DNA from: UBA1756 sp045130235
GTDB lineage: Bacteria > Bacteroidota > Bacteroidia > Bacteroidales > WCHB1-69
Direction: 5' to 3'
NCBI GenBank assembly: GCA_045130235.1
Contig: JBGUPJ010000026.1
Location: forward strand, 1-64,000
Length of the DNA stretch: 64,000 nt
Positions within the stretch are counted from its first letter, which is position 1. Every line of letters begins with the position of its first letter. The translations under genes were made by a program, and so were the position numbers. Of the stretch, positions 8,924-16,850 are shown piece by piece. The notes under the pieces are model-generated. The model had not been told where the DNA came from, did not search any database, and was given only the letters and a program-made list of their open reading frames with translations.

Positions 8924-9502
8924 ATGCCTACCGAAACGCTCCTCGACCAAACCATTCTCGGCATCGACCCTGGCACCAACGTCATGGGGTTTGCCATTTT
9001 GAAAACGCATGTCCGGAATAGCAGCATTGTGGAGATTGGCGTGGTGAAAATGCCCCGCACCGCAGATCAAAGCACTAAACTCACCCTCATCTATGACAGC
9101 GCGAGCCAACTCATCGAAAAGTATCATCCTGATATACTGGCTATTGAAGAGCCTTTTTATGGAAAAAATCCGCAGTCGATGCTGAAGTTGGGTCGTGCGC
9201 AGGGCGTGGTGATGGGGGCGTGCCTCCATGCGGGATTACAGGTGTTTGAATACACCCCGCGCCGTGTGAAACAGGCCATTACAGGCAAGGGTGGCGCCTC
9301 GAAGGAGCAGGTGGCCGCCATGCTGCACCGCATGTACGATTTCACCAACGAGACCAACCTCCTGGACGCCACCGACGCGTTGGCCGTGGCCGTATGCCAC
9401 CACCTGCAAAACCGCATCAGCTTCGGCGAGGGCGGGAAGGCGAAAGCCAACAGCTGGGCGGCCTTTCTCACCCAGAATCAGGACCGCATCATCCAGAAAT
9501 AA
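8924..9502 (+). CDS. ruvC: Crossover junction endodeoxyribonuclease RuvC
   Basis: RuvC resolves Holliday junctions with RuvAB during recombination and fork repair. The 192-residue protein has the RNase H-like acidic tetrad: Asp15 in ILGIDPGTN, Glu in LAIEEPFYGKNP, and the two Asp residues in LLDATDALAVAVCHH. The GRAQGV helix of the family follows the second motif. Length matches the family. It is the last gene of the plus-strand run and converges on kal. Confidence 0.95.
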   Translation: MPTETLLDQTILGIDPGTNVMGFAILKTHVRNSSIVEIGVVKMPRTADQSTKLTLIYDSASQLIEKYHPDILAIEEPFYGKNPQSMLKLGRAQGVVMGACLHAGLQVFEYTPRRVKQAITGKGGASKEQVAAMLHRMYDFTNETNLLDATDALAVAVCHHLQNRISFGEGGKAKANSWAAFLTQNQDRIIQK

Positions 9503-9533
9503 AAAACCACCGCGACGAATGATCGGCGGTGGT
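9501..9533 (-). terminator. Intrinsic terminator of the pssA-kal run
   Basis: On the minus strand ACCACCGC (9533-9526) pairs with GCGGTGGT (9513-9506) around a 12-base loop and is followed by TTTTTT. It lies 28 bp past the kal stop codon. On the plus strand the stem is not followed by a T-run, so it mainly serves the minus-strand genes. Confidence 0.8.
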
Positions 9534-9561
9534 CCATACGAATTTCGGTAATAGAATCCGA

Positions 9562-9954
9562 CTATTTGTTCTTGCGCTGGCACTGCTTCGGAGTAACACA
9601 GGTACCGGAAGCGCGGCACACTACGATGGGCTCTTCCAGCACGTCGGCGGCGGAGTCGGAAATGTCGGTGCGGGGGGTGATGACCTTGCGGGCCTCGAAC
9701 ACCATCTTGCGGCTAGTGTTGCCCACATGGGTAATCTCACCAACAGCCTCGATGAAGTCGCCGGCATGTACGGGAGCCAAGAACTCCACATTGTCATAGG
9801 CGCAGAAAAGTCCCTCATCACCATCCTGGATGATGAGCAGCTCGGTAGCCACGTCGCCGAAAATGGCCAGCATGTGGGCACCGTCCACCAAATTTCCACC
9901 ATAATGAGCATCACCTGCGCTCATTCTAACTCTGATCATTGATTTTGCATTCAT
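9562..9954 (-). CDS. kal: 3-aminobutyryl-CoA ammonia-lyase (hotdog fold)
   Basis: Kal removes ammonia from L-3-aminobutyryl-CoA to give crotonyl-CoA in lysine fermentation. The 130-residue product closely matches what I recall of this family: RVRMSAGDAHYGGNLVDGA, then MLAIFGDVATELLI, DGDEGLFCAYDNVEFLAPV, and SRKMVFEARKVI. The ATG at 9954 is used; an internal ATG at 9939 (MIRVRMS) is an alternative. The usual lysine-pathway partners (kamA, kamDE, kdd, kce, atoDA) are not in this window. The gene lies 59 bp after lpdA and is followed by an intrinsic terminator. A generic acyl-CoA hotdog enzyme is the alternative, but the motif match is strong. Confidence 0.85.
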   Translation of the reverse strand: MNAKSMIRVRMSAGDAHYGGNLVDGAHMLAIFGDVATELLIIQDGDEGLFCAYDNVEFLAPVHAGDFIEAVGEITHVGNTSRKMVFEARKVITPRTDISDSAADVLEEPIVVCRASGTCVTPKQCQRKNK

Positions 9955-10013
9955 AATAAAATAGTTTATAATTTAATAGTTTAATAATTTAATAATCAAT
10001 AACTTCTCCCCTC
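9955..10013 (-). repeat. AT-rich short tandem repeat between lpdA and kal
   Basis: Read on the minus strand, this gap holds ATTAAATT / ATTAAACT / ATTAAATT / ATAAACT units of 7-8 bases. It resembles the heptad arrays found between plus-strand genes in this window, with a different unit. It lies between two cotranscribed genes. No protein-coding potential was seen. Confidence 0.5.
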
Positions 10014-11405
10014 TTACAAATGCACGCACTCTTCGTAAGCGGCGGCAGCAGCCTCCATAATAGCCTCAGAAAGAGTAGGATGCGGATGCACGGCATGAAT
10101 CAGTTCGGGGCCTTTCACATGCTGCTGACGAGCCAGCACGATGCCGGAAACCATCTCGGTGACATTTTCGCCGATCATGTGGCAGCCTAAGATTTCATCC
10201 GTCTTTTTGTCAAAGATGATCTTGATCATACCATCGCGGCTGCCCGATGCGGTGGCTTTGCCCGACGCGGTAAAGGGGAACTTGCCTATACGCAACTCGT
10301 GGCCAGCTTCCAAAGCCTTCTTCTCGGTCATACCCACAGAAGCAATTTCCGGAGTGGTGTAGGTGCAGCCCGGAATGTTGGCATAGTCAACGGGAACAGG
10401 ATTCAGACCGGCGATATTCTCCACGCAGACCAATGCCTCGTGGGAGGCCACGTGTGCGAGCGCCGGACCGGGCACGATGTCGCCGATAGCGTAAACGCCC
10501 TCGCAGCTGGTGCGGTAGTACTCATCCACCACCACCTTGCCGCGCTCCGTCTGGATGCCCAACTTCTCCAAGCCAATACCTTCAATGTTGGTCACAACAC
10601 CGACGGCTGACAAAACGATATCGCATTCAATTTCAGTAATTTTACCCTTGGCATCCTTGACCGTCACCTTGCATTTTTCACCGGTGGTATCTACACTTTC
10701 TACGGAAGAGGAGGTCATCACCTTCACGCCGTTTTTGCGGAAGCAGCGCTCCAGCTGTTTCGAAATCTCCTCATCCTCAACGGGTACGAGGTTGGGCAGG
10801 AACTCCACGATAGTGACTTTCGTGCCGAGGGAGGAATAGAAATGGGCGAACTCGCTGCCGATGGCACCCGAGCCCATCACCACCATCGATTCGGGAAGTT
10901 TGGGCAAGGTAAGGGCCATGCGGTAACCGATCACCTTCTCACCGTCCTGCTTGATGTGCGGCAGCTCCTTGGAGTGCGCGCCAGTAGCCAAGATAATATG
11001 TTTGGCCTCGTAAGTAGCTGTGCCTTCCTCTTTGAAAACCTGCACCTTACGGTCGGCCGTAAGGGTGGCAAAACCCTCAATCACCTCTACATTATTCTTT
11101 TTGAGCAGGAACTGAACCCCCTTGCTCATGGCTTCAGCCACCCCGCGACTGCGGCGCACGATAGCCTCAAAGTCGGGCTGTGCGGGAGTGTCGAGCTTGA
11201 TACCGTAATTCTCGGCGTGTTTCATATAATTATATACCTGTGCCGACTTCAGCAAAGCCTTGGTAGGAATACATCCCCAGTTCAGGCAGATACCGCCCAA
11301 TTCGCCGGCTTCCACAACCGCCGTCTTCATTCCTAACTGGCTGGCACGGATGGCCGCCACATAACCTCCGGGACCGCTCCCGATAACGATAACATCGTAA
11401 TTCAT
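10014..11405 (-). CDS. lpdA: Dihydrolipoyl dehydrogenase (E3)
   Basis: E3 reoxidises dihydrolipoamide of 2-oxoacid dehydrogenase or glycine cleavage complexes with NAD+. The 463-residue flavoprotein has the FAD-binding GSGPGGYVAA (residues 9-18) and the redox disulfide C40-LNWG-C45. The NAD-binding segment is MGSGAIGSEFA, the second FAD motif is YAIGDIVPGPALAHVA, and the C-terminal His-Glu dyad lies in HAVHPHPTLSEAI. Length is typical. It lies between a membrane-protein gene and kal on the minus strand. The E1 and E2 partner genes are not in this window, so the complex it serves is unknown. Confidence 0.95.
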   Translation of the reverse strand: MNYDVIVIGSGPGGYVAAIRASQLGMKTAVVEAGELGGICLNWGCIPTKALLKSAQVYNYMKHAENYGIKLDTPAQPDFEAIVRRSRGVAEAMSKGVQFLLKKNNVEVIEGFATLTADRKVQVFKEEGTATYEAKHIILATGAHSKELPHIKQDGEKVIGYRMALTLPKLPESMVVMGSGAIGSEFAHFYSSLGTKVTIVEFLPNLVPVEDEEISKQLERCFRKNGVKVMTSSSVESVDTTGEKCKVTVKDAKGKITEIECDIVLSAVGVVTNIEGIGLEKLGIQTERGKVVVDEYYRTSCEGVYAIGDIVPGPALAHVASHEALVCVENIAGLNPVPVDYANIPGCTYTTPEIASVGMTEKKALEAGHELRIGKFPFTASGKATASGSRDGMIKIIFDKKTDEILGCHMIGENVTEMVSGIVLARQQHVKGPELIHAVHPHPTLSEAIMEAAAAAYEECVHL

Positions 11406-11441
11406 TTGATTTTATGTTTAGATTTGACTTAATATGAATTT

Positions 11442-12134
11442 CTATTTTTTTATGCTTAAAATCAAGCCCAGCACCACACCCAGGAAGGCCGCGAACAGCA
11501 CCTGAAAATCGCCCGGCAGAAGGAAAGTGATGGTGTGCGCGGGATACCAGAAAAGCGGGATGGTTTTCTTGAAAACAAAGCCCCACTGCACCTTCCAGTT
11601 GATTTTCTCGGCCATGATGTTGCCGATGGGAATAGGCTTGAAGAAACGAATCAACGAGCCGCCTGTCTCCTGAATATGGATGTCGGTGATTTTGTGCAAA
11701 GTCATGAACACCGGCGCGAAGATGCTGTTCATCAGCACACTGATGCAGAAGGCCACCAGCACCTTGCCCCACGAAAGACCTTCAGCAAACCAAGTCGGTG
11801 CATGGTCCAGACCGAGGTACGAGAGGAAACCGATGGTACCCACGGTGAAAATCTTCATCGACATGGCGATTCCCATACCCAAAATCCCCCAAACCAGCAT
11901 ACGGGGCAGGATACCAAAACCTTTCGCGTAATAGTTGCCTGTGCGGATGCGAAGCGCCAACATTTCGCCGAACGTAGCCAGGATGGCGAATTTGAAGAAA
12001 CTCATGACCATGCCATGCTCTCTCGTAGAATCCTTGAACCAATCCATTGCACCTGGCACAAAAGCAAATAGGGCTATCACTGCCACCACGCAAATGATCG
12101 TAATAATATCACTTTTTTTCATCTTCAAAATCAT
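11442..12134 (-). CDS. Integral membrane protein, possibly Mpv17/PMP22-like
   Basis: A 230-residue protein with at least four hydrophobic spans: one near the N-terminus (IITIICVVAVIALFAFVPGA), two central ones (VWGILGMGIAMSM and VLVAFCISVLMNSIFAPVFM), and one at the C-terminus (VLFAAFLGVVLGLILSI). The features G-MVMSFFKFAILATFGEMLA and the W-x-x-Q-W/F-K pattern near the end recall bacterial Mpv17/PMP22-like proteins. This is memory-based and moderate. An alternative Met lies four residues in (MKKSDI). It overlaps the upstream LOG gene by 4 bp, so translation may be coupled. Confidence 0.65.
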   Translation of the reverse strand: MILKMKKSDIITIICVVAVIALFAFVPGAMDWFKDSTREHGMVMSFFKFAILATFGEMLALRIRTGNYYAKGFGILPRMLVWGILGMGIAMSMKIFTVGTIGFLSYLGLDHAPTWFAEGLSWGKVLVAFCISVLMNSIFAPVFMTLHKITDIHIQETGGSLIRFFKPIPIGNIMAEKINWKVQWGFVFKKTIPLFWYPAHTITFLLPGDFQVLFAAFLGVVLGLILSIKK

Positions 12135-12742
12135 TTATTGAGTCTCATATATTTCTCTAACCAAGCAGGGTCGTTGGAATAGGAGAAGCCCTCCACGGCA
12201 CTGAACACTTCCTCTACGTTCGTGGCAATGAGGAGCAAACCACTATGAAAAGTTCGCAGAAACCCCTCTTTTTCAAACATTTCTAATTGTTTGATCAAAT
12301 GGTCATAATAGCCGAAAGCATTCAGTACGACGATAGGCTTCCGATGGAGCCCAAGTTGTGCATCCGTAAGTACCTCGAAGAGTTCATCCATGGTGCCGAA
12401 AGCGCCGGGAAGCACCACGAAGGCATCGGCCAGCCGCTCCAGCGTTTGCTTCCGTTCGCTCATCGACTTCACCCAGATCTGCTCGGTAATATTCTGTGCC
12501 ACAACGGCAGCGTCGGAAAAGAAATCTGGGATCACCCCCACCACACGGCCTCCGCCAGCGAGGGCAGTCACGGCGGCAGCTCCCATCAGTCCTATTTTCG
12601 CACCGCCATAGTAAAGCGTCACGCCACGGCTTGCGCACTGCCGGCCCAACTCGGCGGCAACGGCGCGATATTTGGGGTCATTTCCTTCGGCAGACGCACA
12701 AAAGAGAGCAAGCGATTGGAATGATGAATTAGGCTTGGTCAT
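12131..12742 (-). CDS. LOG-family (TIGR00730-type) nucleotide phosphoribohydrolase
   Basis: Proteins of this family hydrolyse nucleoside 5'-monophosphates or cytokinin precursors to a free base and ribose 5-phosphate. The 203-residue product has the nucleotide-binding YYGGAKIGLMGAAA, then MSERKQTLERLADAFVVLPG, and the active-site region GTMDELFEVLT. The usual PGGxGTxxE motif reads PGAFGTMDE here, with Ala in place of the second Gly. The catalytic Glu and the Arg of the ERK motif are kept, so activity is plausible. It overlaps pssA by 14 bp and the downstream membrane-protein gene by 4 bp. Confidence 0.88.
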   Translation of the reverse strand: MTKPNSSFQSLALFCASAEGNDPKYRAVAAELGRQCASRGVTLYYGGAKIGLMGAAAVTALAGGGRVVGVIPDFFSDAAVVAQNITEQIWVKSMSERKQTLERLADAFVVLPGAFGTMDELFEVLTDAQLGLHRKPIVVLNAFGYYDHLIKQLEMFEKEGFLRTFHSGLLLIATNVEEVFSAVEGFSYSNDPAWLEKYMRLNK

Positions 12743-13448
12743 GTTTAAGATGTTTTAACGGGATAAGTATCAGTGAGGTAAGGATGTACATTAAAATAAT
12801 AATGGGACAAGCGCCGAGCCGGAAGATGATGAGAAGAACGGCTGCCATCAGCAAAAAGATATAGCGCACGGCATTCTCCTTAAAATGCAAATTCTTGAAT
12901 TTCAATGAAAACATCGGGATATCCGTAATCAGAAGCACCGAGAAGATAAGTACTAAGGTCAGAACAAGCCAGAAGTTGCTGAAGAGCGGTATGGAGCGTG
13001 ATGAGAAGTGGAGGAAGCCGATAAAGAGTGCATTGGCGGGGGTGGCCAGACCACGGAACTCCTCATGCTGACGCTCATCATGGTTGAACTTGGCGAGACG
13101 GAAGGCCGACATGGCAGGGACCACGAAGACGCAGAACGGCAGTAAATGCACCCAGCTATCGCGAAGCTCAGGCGGGAGTGTACCCACCAACTGCGTCAGA
13201 AAAACAAACACGATGGTTGTAGGAGCCACGCCGAAGGATACTACATCCGCGAGCGAGTCCATGTCAACGCCCATTGGCGACTGCACCTTGAGCAGTCGCG
13301 CGGCAAAGCCGTCAAAAAAGTCGAAGGTCGCGGAAAGAAGTATCAGCAGGGATGCCACCTCCAACATCCCGCGGGTGGCGAACAAAATCGACAGACAGCC
13401 AGAGACCAGATTGCAGCTGGTGATGATGTTAGGGATGTGCTTTTTCAT
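12729..13448 (-). CDS. pssA: CDP-diacylglycerol--serine O-phosphatidyltransferase
   Basis: This membrane enzyme makes phosphatidylserine, the precursor of phosphatidylethanolamine. The full CDP-alcohol phosphotransferase signature is present: D46-G47-x2-A50-R51-x8-G60-x3-D64-x3-D68. Several membrane spans follow, for example FWLVLTLVLIFSVLLI and YIFLLMAAVLLIIF. The ATG at 13448 (MKKHIPN) is preferred over one nine codons upstream, because the family starts just before PNIIT--N and a promoter element lies at 13465. It heads the five-gene minus-strand run and gives 239 residues. No phosphatidylserine decarboxylase gene is adjacent. Confidence 0.94.
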   Translation of the reverse strand: MKKHIPNIITSCNLVSGCLSILFATRGMLEVASLLILLSATFDFFDGFAARLLKVQSPMGVDMDSLADVVSFGVAPTTIVFVFLTQLVGTLPPELRDSWVHLLPFCVFVVPAMSAFRLAKFNHDERQHEEFRGLATPANALFIGFLHFSSRSIPLFSNFWLVLTLVLIFSVLLITDIPMFSLKFKNLHFKENAVRYIFLLMAAVLLIIFRLGACPIIILMYILTSLILIPLKHLKHDQA

Positions 13449-13464
13449 CGCTTGAAATTTGCTG

Positions 13465-13472
13465 CAAAAATA
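13465..13472 (-). promoter_or_regulatory. Bacteroidota -7 element for pssA
   Basis: The minus strand reads TATTTTTG, 17 bases upstream of the pssA ATG. The short leader supports the downstream start at 13448. It lies in the divergent gap with the EnvC-like gene. Confidence 0.55.
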
Positions 13473-13540
13473 CATCTTTTTTCACAATGAATTGTGTAAA
13501 AATTTCAGGAAATACAATAAAAATATCTTACAAATAGTTT

Positions 13541-13548
13541 TATCTTTG
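13541..13548 (+). promoter_or_regulatory. Bacteroidota -7 element for the EnvC-like gene
   Basis: TATCTTTG fits TAnnTTTG, 46 bases before the ATG at 13594. Together with the element at 13465 it makes this gap a divergent promoter region. Confidence 0.55.
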
Positions 13549-13593
13549 TAAGCTTTAAAATAGGCGATTATTAACTGGTTAAGATATGTGTAT

Positions 13594-14874
13594 ATGAAAA
13601 AGATTTGGATGTTACTCATCTTTTCATTTTTTGCACTGACCTACTGCGGTTTGGTGGCGCAAAGCAAGAAAAGCGACCAACTGAAAAAGGACAAGCAGAA
13701 AATACAGACCGAGATCAACAAGAAGCAGAAGCTGCTTGATGAGACCCGCAAAAACAAAAAAGCGTCGCAACAGCAGTTGAGCATCATCCGCGACCAGATT
13801 GCCACCCGCGAAATGTACATGACAGAGCTTCAAAATGAGATTGACCTCCTTGCCGTCGAGCGCCGTCAGAACGAGGCAGAACACTCACGCCTCAACCGCA
13901 AGCTCACCAACCTTCGCGAAGACTATGCCCGTGTGGTATACAACACTTTCAAGAACCGCCGCAAAAACGACCCTCTGCTGTTCATTCTTTCTGCAGAAGA
14001 CTACTCCACCATGTTCCGACGGATTCATTTCTATGCCGAATATTCTAAAAATATCCAGCAGAAGGTGGACGAAATCACTGCGACTCAACAAGATATTGAA
14101 AGAAAATGCGAAGAGCTTGCGCAGATTGAGAACGAAAAGCAGGGTGTAATGAACGAACAAGAAGTCGCCAATGCCCAGCAGCAACAGCAACGCCGCGAAG
14201 CCGAAAAGCTTTCCAATGAGCTCAAGAAAAAGGAGAACAACCTCGTAGCCGACATCAAGAAAAAACAACAGGAGAAGAACCGGCTCGAAGCTGCCATCAA
14301 AAAAGCCATTGACGAAGAAATCGCCGCTGCCGCCGCCAAACAAAAACAAAAACAGGGCAACAAATCAGGTAGCGGAAAGTCAGGCTCCACCAGCGGCGGA
14401 AAGTCAGGGAGCAGCTCCTCACCCACCATAGTCCTCACCCCCGCCGAACAGCAGCTCAGCAACAGTTTCGCCAGCAATAAAGGCAAACTTCCATGGCCCG
14501 TCTCCGCCTGCGCAAAAACTGCCGACTTCGGCAACCACCCGCACCCCGACGCCCCCAATGTAACGGTCCACAACTACGGCATCGAACTTCTCACACATGC
14601 CAACGCCGACGTCAAGTCCGTCTTCAAAGGAACCGTCTCCACCGTCCGCAACTTTGAAGGCTCCTATTTCGTCATCATCCGTCACGGCGAATACCTCACT
14701 ACCTACCAGAACATCGAAAATGTCACCGTCAAAGCCGGACAGGAAGTGTCCACCGGCCAAAAAATCGGGACAGTGGCGAAAAAATCATCCAGCAACACTT
14801 ACGAATTCTCATTCTACATCACCAAAGGCACAGAATACCTCAACCCGAACTCCTGGCTGCAACGAATCAATTAA
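13594..14874 (+). CDS. EnvC-like murein hydrolase activator with degenerate M23 (LytM) domain
   Basis: A 426-residue exported protein. A signal peptide (MKKIWMLLIFSFFALTYCGL) is followed by a long coiled coil rich in Lys, Glu and Gln (about residues 30-230). A Ser/Gly/Lys linker leads to a C-terminal LytM domain containing HNYGIELLTHANADVKSVFK and VKAGQEVSTGQKIGTV. The canonical zinc-ligand motifs HxxxD and HxH are not kept: the regions read HNYGIEL and YEFSFYI. It therefore probably activates an amidase at the division septum rather than cutting peptidoglycan itself, as E. coli EnvC does. The ATG at 13594 is preferred to a GTG two codons upstream. An unknown gene follows 6 bp later. Confidence 0.88.
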   Translation: MKKIWMLLIFSFFALTYCGLVAQSKKSDQLKKDKQKIQTEINKKQKLLDETRKNKKASQQQLSIIRDQIATREMYMTELQNEIDLLAVERRQNEAEHSRLNRKLTNLREDYARVVYNTFKNRRKNDPLLFILSAEDYSTMFRRIHFYAEYSKNIQQKVDEITATQQDIERKCEELAQIENEKQGVMNEQEVANAQQQQQRREAEKLSNELKKKENNLVADIKKKQQEKNRLEAAIKKAIDEEIAAAAAKQKQKQGNKSGSGKSGSTSGGKSGSSSSPTIVLTPAEQQLSNSFASNKGKLPWPVSACAKTADFGNHPHPDAPNVTVHNYGIELLTHANADVKSVFKGTVSTVRNFEGSYFVIIRHGEYLTTYQNIENVTVKAGQEVSTGQKIGTVAKKSSSNTYEFSFYITKGTEYLNPNSWLQRIN

Positions 14875-14880
14875 AACACC

Positions 14881-15510
14881 ATGTTCCTCGACGAAAAACT
14901 CTTCACAGACTTCCTTTCCGAAAAAGAAATCCTATGGCTCGGCATCGACTTTTCTAAAGCCAAGTTCACGAAAAATGGTTTTGACATCTCCCAAGATACC
15001 CTGCGCCAACTCTTCAGCGCATGGAACCTCCTCATCATCTCAGACCAGAAAAAGTACGACATCCGTCTCAGCTTTCGCAAACCCATCATGTCGTATGACC
15101 TCTCCACCATCTCCAAAAGAAACATGTCGGTGCGACTCACCAGCATCCTCCGCGAACACATCCACCTCAACGACCTCCTCGATGATGACAGCATCCGCCA
15201 ATACGTCGGCACCATCGAAATGCCCCAACAGCACCATTTCGCCCTCCTCTTCATCGTGGAATCCTTTGACTCGGCCAGCAAAACCGGCTCCCTTTGGGTG
15301 GTGGTGACCGACACCCGCACCCGCCAAACCGTCCTGAGCGAAAAATTCATCAAAATGCCCAGCGGATTCGGCACCAAGAACTATTGGGGACGCATCTTCT
15401 ACAACACCCTCTTCGACATCAAGAACTACGCATTCTGCCGCTGGGAAAACCTCGTCAAAAATGACATCCCCTCCCCCATTCAAGATCATCATCAACACAT
15501 CATACCATGA
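14881..15510 (+). CDS. Conserved hypothetical protein coupled to phosphomannomutase
   Basis: A 209-residue protein that I do not recognise. It has no signal peptide and no membrane span, and it begins MFLDEKLFTDFLSEKEI. It contains mixed alpha/beta segments such as ILWLGIDFSKAKFT, HHFALLFIVESFD and GSLWVVVTDTRTR, and a His-rich C-terminus. The stop codon overlaps the start of the phosphomannomutase gene by 4 bp (ATGA), so translation is probably coupled. It starts 6 bp after the EnvC-like gene. A cytoplasmic role linked to envelope or sugar metabolism is only inferred from position. Confidence 0.8.
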   Translation: MFLDEKLFTDFLSEKEILWLGIDFSKAKFTKNGFDISQDTLRQLFSAWNLLIISDQKKYDIRLSFRKPIMSYDLSTISKRNMSVRLTSILREHIHLNDLLDDDSIRQYVGTIEMPQQHHFALLFIVESFDSASKTGSLWVVVTDTRTRQTVLSEKFIKMPSGFGTKNYWGRIFYNTLFDIKNYAFCRWENLVKNDIPSPIQDHHQHIIP

Positions 15511-16847
15511 GCGCATTCAAAGCATACGATTTTAGAGGAGTCTTCGGTAAAGACTTCACCCTCGACGACATTTATCGCATCGGCTTTTTCCTGCCGGAAT
15601 TATTAAACGTCAACAAGGTGCTGGTGGGCCGCGACATGCGGACTTCCTCTCCCGCCATCTTCGACGCCCTCACCCGAGGCATCACCGACGCCGGTGCCGA
15701 CACCTACGACATGGGGCTTACAACCACCCCGATGGTGTATTATTTCACCGCCCGCCACGGCTTCGACGCCTCCGTCATGATCACCGCATCCCACAACCCC
15801 AAAGAGCATAACGGCCTCAAAGTGTCCACCACCAACGCCCTCCCCGTCGGCTACGACACTGGCCTCGGCCAACTGGAACAGATGATCCAACAGACTCCCC
15901 ACCCCACACAGCCGAAAGGGAAAATCATCCCCCACCCTGTCAAGGATGAATACCTGGAGTTCCAACGGCAGTTTGCCCACGACATCAGCAACCTCAAAAT
16001 CGCTATGGACTGTTCCAACGGCATGGCGACCATTTTGGTGAAAGATATTTTTGGACAAAGCCCTGTATATCTGTACGATGAACTCGACGGCACTTTCCCG
16101 CACCACGAAGCCAACCCGCTCGAACCACAGAACGTGAAGGACATTCAAGAACTCGTTTTGAAGGAAAAGGCTGACATCGGGGTCATCTTTGACGGCGATG
16201 CCGACCGCGTGATGTTCGTGGACGAGAAAGGCACCTTCATCCCACCCGACTTGATGATCGCCGTACTCGGACATTACTTCATCAAAGAAAAAAATGTGCA
16301 AGGGAAAGTCATTCAGGACATACGCACCTCAAAATCAGTAACCGAATACATCAACAAACTGGGCCGCGAAGTGGAAATCTGGCGGGTAGGTCGCGCCTAC
16401 GCAGCCCTGAAACTGCGCGAGATCGACGGCGCTTTCGGAGGAGAGTTCGCCGGCCACTACTACTTCCGCGACTTCTACTACTCCGACTCCGCCATGATCG
16501 CAGCACAAGTCATCCTGCACGTCATTAGCGAAATGAAAAAAGAAGGAGTGTCTGTATCACAACTCATCGCCCAAATCGCCACATACGCCAATTCCGGAGA
16601 GATCAACTTCAGAATTGAGAAGAAAAAAGAGGCAATGGAAGCGATGAAAGAGCATTTTATGGCCCAGGAAAAATGCACCCAATATATGGATTTCGACGGT
16701 TACCGGATAGAATTTTCCCAATGGTGGTTCAACATAAGACCTTCTAATACAGAACCTTATTTAAGACTTCTGATGGAAGCCCAGACAAAACTCCTGTTGG
16801 ATGCTAAATTAAAAGAAGCCCGACAGATTTTGGAAAACTACATGTAA
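15507..16847 (+). CDS. manB: Phosphomannomutase/phosphoglucomutase
   Basis: This alpha-D-phosphohexomutase interconverts hexose 6-phosphate and 1-phosphate, feeding nucleotide-sugar synthesis for LPS, capsule or glycans. The 446-residue protein has the four family motifs. These are the phosphoserine loop TASHNP (Ser95) within MITASHNPKEHNGLK, the metal-binding DGDAD at 229-233, the sugar-binding GGEFAGHYYFRDF, and the phosphate-binding RPSNTEPYLR near the C-terminus. Choice between phosphomannomutase and phosphoglucomutase cannot be made from sequence alone. It overlaps the previous ORF by 4 bp and is followed by coaX after 3 bp. Confidence 0.93.
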   Translation: MSAFKAYDFRGVFGKDFTLDDIYRIGFFLPELLNVNKVLVGRDMRTSSPAIFDALTRGITDAGADTYDMGLTTTPMVYYFTARHGFDASVMITASHNPKEHNGLKVSTTNALPVGYDTGLGQLEQMIQQTPHPTQPKGKIIPHPVKDEYLEFQRQFAHDISNLKIAMDCSNGMATILVKDIFGQSPVYLYDELDGTFPHHEANPLEPQNVKDIQELVLKEKADIGVIFDGDADRVMFVDEKGTFIPPDLMIAVLGHYFIKEKNVQGKVIQDIRTSKSVTEYINKLGREVEIWRVGRAYAALKLREIDGAFGGEFAGHYYFRDFYYSDSAMIAAQVILHVISEMKKEGVSVSQLIAQIATYANSGEINFRIEKKKEAMEAMKEHFMAQEKCTQYMDFDGYRIEFSQWWFNIRPSNTEPYLRLLMEAQTKLLLDAKLKEARQILENYM

Positions 16848-16850
16848 TAT

